Origin: Mangrovihabitans endophyticus
GTDB lineage: Bacteria; Actinomycetota; Actinomycetes; Mycobacteriales; Micromonosporaceae
Reading direction: 5' to 3'
Assembly (NCBI RefSeq): GCF_014646155.1
Contig: NZ_BMMX01000005.1
Span: forward strand, 1 to 64,000
Length of the DNA stretch: 64,000 nt
Within the stretch, counting starts at the first letter, position 1, and every line of letters starts with the position of its first letter. Of this stretch, positions 60,298 to 64,000 are shown one piece after another. The notes beneath the pieces are model-generated. The model was not told the origin of the DNA and ran no database searches. It worked only from the letters and a program-made list of their open reading frames with translations. The translations under genes were made by a program, and so were the position numbers.

Positions 60298-62820
60298 ATG
60301 GCACGCCGCAAGAACAACGAGTCGCGGGTCGACCTGTCGGCGTTCGACCAGGCGGGCGCGCGTGTCCTCGACAACTCGGTCAGCAGCGAGGTCGAGGACT
60401 CCTACCTGGAGTACGCCTACTCGGTCATCCATTCGCGGGCGCTGCCCGACGCGCGGGACGGGCTCAAGCCGGTGCATCGCCGGATCCTCTGGTCCATGTT
60501 CGAACAGGGACACCGACCCGACCGTCCGTACGTGAAATCCGCCCGGGTGGTGGGCGACGTGATGGGCCGCTACCACCCGCACGGCAACCTGGCGATCTAC
60601 GACGCCCTGGTGCGCCTGGCGCAGGACTTCTCGCTGAACGCGCCGCTCATCGATGGGCACGGCAACTTCGGCTCGCCGGACGACGGCCCGGCGGCCGAGC
60701 GGTACACCGAGTCCCGCATGTCGCGCGAGGCCATGCTGCTCACCGGTGAGATCAACGAGGGCACGGTCGACTTCAAGGCCAACTACGACGGGTCCGAGCA
60801 GGAGCCGAAGGTGCTGCCGGCGGCCTTCCCGAACCTGCTGGTGAACGGCACCTCGGGCATCGCGGTCGGGATGGCCACGAACATGATTCCGCACAACCTG
60901 GCCGAGGTGGTCGCGGCGGCCCGCCATCTGATCACCGAGCCGGATGCGGACCTGGACGCGCTGATGCGCTTCGTGCCCGGCCCGGACCTGCCCACCGGTG
61001 GGCAGTTGCTCGGCCTGGACGAGGTGCGCCGGGCGTACGAGACCGGCCGGGGTGTGGTGCGCATGCGGGCGCGGGCGCAGACCGGACCGCTGGAGGGCGG
61101 CCGTGGGCGCCAGGCGATCACGGTGACCGAATTGCCGTACGGCGTGGGCACCGAAAAGATCATCGAGGCGATCACCGACGAGGTGAAGGGCAAGCTCATC
61201 GTCTCCGGGCCGCGGAAGGGACAACGCCAGCCCGCCCGTCTGCAAGGCATCTCGGACGTGAAGGATCTGACCGACCGGGAGCACGGGACCCGGCTGGTGG
61301 TCGAGTGCAAGGTCGGGGTGAACCCGCAGGCGCTGCTGGCCGACCTCTACCGACTGACGCCGCTGGAGAGCTCGTTCGGCATCAACAACCTGGTGCTGGT
61401 CGGCGGGCAACCGCGCACGCTGGGCCTGAAGGCGCTGCTGGAGGTGTTCCTGGCGCACCGCTACGACGTGGTGACCCGGCGCACCACGCATCGCCGGACC
61501 AAGCGGCAGGACCGCCTGCACCTGGTGGACGGTCTGCTGATCGCCCTGATCGACATCGATCGGGTGGTGGCGCTGGTGCGCGGCAGCGACGACGCCGCGG
61601 CGGCCAAGGCGGCGCTGATGGCCGAGTTCGGGCTCAGCGACATCCAGGCGGCCTACATCCTGGAGACCCCGCTGCGGCGGCTGACCCGCTTCGACCGCAT
61701 CGAGCTGGAGACCGAGCAGGAGCGGCTGCGTGCCGAGATCGCCGAGCTGTCGCGCATCCTGGACGACGGCGAGGTGCTCAAACAGGTGGTCTCCGACGAG
61801 CTGGCGCAGGTGACGTCCGACTTCGGCGAGCCGCGCCGCACCACGCTGATCGACGGCGACCTGAAGGAGGTGCTCGCCGCCTCGGTGCCTGCCGGCCCGC
61901 TGGAGGTCGCCGACGATCCGTGCCAGGTGATCCTGTCCGCGACCGGCCTCATCGCGCGCACCGCGGCGGAGAGCGAAGAGGCGTCCGAGGGCCGCCGGCG
62001 CAGTGGCCGGGTCAAGCACGACGTGGTGCGGGCGCTCGTGCATTCGACCGCCCGGGGACGGGTGCTGCTGGTCACCAGCCGCGGCCGGGCCTTCAAGATC
62101 GATGTGCTGCCGCTGCCGGTACTGCCCGAGCAGACCGGGACTGTCTCGCTGCGCGGCGGGATGTCCGCCTCCGAGCTGGTGCCGTTGGCCAAGGGCGAGC
62201 GGGTGGTGGGGCTGGCGCCGATGGGTGCCGCGGATGCCTCACCGGGCCTGGCGCTGGGCACCCGGCAGGGCGTGGTCAAGGTGTGCGCCCCGGATTGGCC
62301 GGTCCGCTCCGACGAGTTCGACGTGATCTCCCTGAGGGACGGCGACGAGGTGCTCCAGGCCACCTGGCTGACTGGCGGCGAATCGTTCGCCTTCGTCACC
62401 TCGGACGCGTCGATGCTGCGCTTCGCCGCCACACTGGTCCGCCCGCAGGGGCTCAAGGGCGGCGGCATGGCCGGCGTCAGCCTCGGCGCCGACGCCGAGG
62501 TCGTCGCGTTCACTGTGGTGGACACGGCCGACCCGCGGCACGGCGAGCCGATGGTCGTCACGTCCACCGGGACGCAGGTGAAGGTGACACCGTTCGGTCG
62601 CTACCCGGCCAAGGGCCGCGCCACCGGCGGGGTGCGCGTGCAGCGTTTCCTCAAGGGCGAGTCCCGGCTGACCGTGGCGTGGGTGGGCCCCCGCCCGGTG
62701 GGGTGCAGTTCCACCGGAGACCCGGTCGAGCTGCCGGAGCCGGACGACCGTCGCGACGGTTCCGGCGAGGCGGTGATGATGGGACCGCAGATCGTCGGTC
62801 ACCTGATCGAGCGTGACTGA
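60298..62820 (+). CDS. parC: DNA topoisomerase IV subunit A (GyrA/ParC)
   Basis: The 840-residue protein has the breakage-reunion domain (DGLKPVHRRILWSMF, MGRYHPHGNLAIYDALVRLAQDF) with catalytic Tyr136 in AERYTES, a tower/coiled-coil region, and the C-terminal beta-pinwheel (GRVLLVTSRGRAFKIDVLPLP, RQGVVKVCAPDWP). The GyrA box (Q-R-R-G-G-K-G) that gives gyrase its negative supercoiling activity is not seen, which supports topoisomerase IV. ATG at 60298. With parE it separates daughter chromosomes. Its last 22 bases overlap the converging diguanylate cyclase gene. Confidence 0.92.
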   Translation: MARRKNNESRVDLSAFDQAGARVLDNSVSSEVEDSYLEYAYSVIHSRALPDARDGLKPVHRRILWSMFEQGHRPDRPYVKSARVVGDVMGRYHPHGNLAIYDALVRLAQDFSLNAPLIDGHGNFGSPDDGPAAERYTESRMSREAMLLTGEINEGTVDFKANYDGSEQEPKVLPAAFPNLLVNGTSGIAVGMATNMIPHNLAEVVAAARHLITEPDADLDALMRFVPGPDLPTGGQLLGLDEVRRAYETGRGVVRMRARAQTGPLEGGRGRQAITVTELPYGVGTEKIIEAITDEVKGKLIVSGPRKGQRQPARLQGISDVKDLTDREHGTRLVVECKVGVNPQALLADLYRLTPLESSFGINNLVLVGGQPRTLGLKALLEVFLAHRYDVVTRRTTHRRTKRQDRLHLVDGLLIALIDIDRVVALVRGSDDAAAAKAALMAEFGLSDIQAAYILETPLRRLTRFDRIELETEQERLRAEIAELSRILDDGEVLKQVVSDELAQVTSDFGEPRRTTLIDGDLKEVLAASVPAGPLEVADDPCQVILSATGLIARTAAESEEASEGRRRSGRVKHDVVRALVHSTARGRVLLVTSRGRAFKIDVLPLPVLPEQTGTVSLRGGMSASELVPLAKGERVVGLAPMGAADASPGLALGTRQGVVKVCAPDWPVRSDEFDVISLRDGDEVLQATWLTGGESFAFVTSDASMLRFAATLVRPQGLKGGGMAGVSLGADAEVVAFTVVDTADPRHGEPMVVTSTGTQVKVTPFGRYPAKGRATGGVRVQRFLKGESRLTVAWVGPRPVGCSSTGDPVELPEPDDRRDGSGEAVMMGPQIVGHLIERD

Positions 62821-64000
62821 GGCCCGGCACCGTCGGCGATCGTGAAGGAGCCCTTGCCGGCGCGTTTGACGGCGTACATGGCGCGGTCGGCGGTGCGCAG
62901 CAGCGCCTCGGCAGTGCGGGCGGGCCCGGACGGAGTCGTCATGGCGATGCCCACGCTAGCGCCGACGCGGGCCGCCCCGCCGTCCACCGCCATGGGCGCC
63001 CCCACCGCCGCGACGATGCGCGCGGCCACCTCGGCGGGATCGTCGTGCGGCGGGGAGATCAGCACGGCGAACTCGTCGCCGCCCAGCCGGGCCACCGTGT
63101 CCCCGACGTGGACGCAGCCGCGCAACCGACGACCGATCTCGCGCAGCAGCGCGTCACCGGCGGCGTGCCCGAAGTCGTCGTTGACGAGCTTGAAGTCGTC
63201 CAGGTCGACGAGCATCACCACGGCCGGGGCCCCGCGGGTCAGCACCGCGTCCAGCCGTTCGGCGTACAACGAGCGGTTGGGCAGCCCGGTCAGGTCGTCG
63301 TGAAAGGCCTGATGGTGCAGCCGGGCGGCGAGTGAGTCCCGCTCGGCCAGGGAACGATGCAGGCCCTGTTGAGCGGAGTGCAGCTCGGTCACCTTGGCGT
63401 CCAGTTCCCGCAGCAGACGTTCGTTCTCCCGGAACGCGTCGAGCTGCCGCAGCACCACCAGCACCGTGCTGGTTGCGGCTCCGGCCAGCGCGATCGGCAC
63501 GGCGTCACGCTGATCCATCCGCACCGCGACGATCAGCAGCGCGAACGTGACGGCGATCGCCGCGTACGGCAACAGGCTGTATCGCCGTCGACCGCGCCGC
63601 CGCGTGACGGCCTGCGGGTCGTCGCGAATCTGCTGCTGTGTGGCGCGGATCGCGATGCACAGCAGGGCGTGCGCGGCCACCGTCAGGGCGAGGAACCAGG
63701 GCAGCGTCCGCTCGGTCAGGCCGTCCCGGGCCAGCGCGTCGGCGCCGGACTTGACCACCGCCGCGGTGACGCCGAGCGCGGCGCACCGGCCGGTGAACGG
63801 CGCGGTGCCGGACATGATCAGTTTTGCCACGACGAAGCAGCAGAGCAGGACGACCACCGGTCCGCGCACCACCGCACCCGCCGTGCGGACGCCGGCGTCG
63901 CCGCCGCCGGATGGCACCACCAGGTACCACCCGACGACGAGCGCGGCGACCATCACGGTGGCCACGTCCATCCAGAAGCGGACCCGTTCGCGGCTCGTGC
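62799..64000 (-). CDS. membrane GGDEF diguanylate cyclase, N-terminus beyond window edge
   Basis: The visible 399 residues comprise several membrane helices (VATVMVAALVVGWYLV, GPVVVLLCCFVVAKLIM, PWFLALTVAAHALLCIAI, and two more to about residue 190), a coiled-coil (ERLLRELDAKVTELHSAQQGLHRSLAERDS) and a GGDEF domain (HDDLTGLPNRSLYAERL, LDDFKLVNDDFGHAAGDALL, RLGGDEFAVLI). The catalytic motif is complete. The I-site RxxD reads HVGD, so product inhibition may be missing. The frame continues open to the window end (TSRERVRFWM before the first ATG), so the real start lies outside. It converges on parC. Confidence 0.85.
   Translation of the reverse strand, partial: TSRERVRFWMDVATVMVAALVVGWYLVVPSGGGDAGVRTAGAVVRGPVVVLLCCFVVAKLIMSGTAPFTGRCAALGVTAAVVKSGADALARDGLTERTLPWFLALTVAAHALLCIAIRATQQQIRDDPQAVTRRRGRRRYSLLPYAAIAVTFALLIVAVRMDQRDAVPIALAGAATSTVLVVLRQLDAFRENERLLRELDAKVTELHSAQQGLHRSLAERDSLAARLHHQAFHDDLTGLPNRSLYAERLDAVLTRGAPAVVMLVDLDDFKLVNDDFGHAAGDALLREIGRRLRGCVHVGDTVARLGGDEFAVLISPPHDDPAEVAARIVAAVGAPMAVDGGAARVGASVGIAMTTPSGPARTAEALLRTADRAMYAVKRAGKGSFTIADGAGPQSRSIR

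Noticed and set aside
58227..62820. gyrB-gyrA
   Set aside because: Motifs of the B subunit and the absence of a GyrA box fit topoisomerase IV better, and no origin-linked genes are nearby.

Overview
The window is GC-rich DNA from an actinomycete. An SsgA-family sporulation protein, adjacent topoisomerase IV genes (parE-parC), an F420-type oxidoreductase, a Ddn-like protein, roadblock proteins, DUF5682/DUF5691/DUF5925/DUF5995 families and heavy GTG start usage fit a morphologically complex member of Micromonosporaceae, for example an Actinoplanes-like organism. The assignment is inference from gene content and style; no marker gene for taxonomy is present.

Layout. Positions 1-4.4 kb look like the decayed end of an integrated element: small or damaged genes (a DUF7660-like gene, a frameshifted kinase, an NTF2-like gene, a membrane-anchored L7/L12-like gene) and a large serine recombinase remnant whose last codons run into tRNA-Val(CAC). 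From 4.4 to 11.9 kb come a PGPGW membrane protein, the SsgA-like protein with a strong terminator, AraC and Rrf2 regulators, a TPR/Fn3 membrane protein, an AEC transporter and CorA. From 12 to 19.5 kb lies an ABC system of two about 1000-residue FtsX-type permeases and two ATPases, followed by a PRPP synthetase-like gene and a GH105-like hydrolase. From 21.7 to 25.6 kb four consecutive roadblock/LC7 genes converge on a hybrid histidine kinase. From 25.7 to 33.1 kb there are an SGNH esterase, a patatin-like protein, a double-DUF1540 protein, a GH26-like enzyme, F420-type reductases, a DUF5925 AAA protein and an iron-box-controlled ABC ATPase.

From 40.7 down to 33.1 kb (minus strand) is a tightly overlapping four-gene operon: SWIM-DUF5691 fusion, MoxR ATPase, DUF5682, VWA. 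It is the best candidate for an incompletely described system. From 41.8 to 50.1 kb a LacI/CebR-like repressor and two secreted discoidin-domain proteins share a near-identical promoter and operator module, forming a small polysaccharide regulon. Between and around these genes are tandem repeats and CCAAGATC palindromes. From 51 to 64 kb there are a two-component system with a lipoprotein, a DUF5995 protein, a giant AAA-LuxR regulator divergent from a class III cyclase, topoisomerase IV and a diguanylate cyclase cut by the right edge.

Places without recognised genes are 1-250, 1390-1693, 2162-2451, 28060-28513, 45385-45852 and 49809-50678. All domain calls are from reading the sequence by eye; none was tested by a database search.
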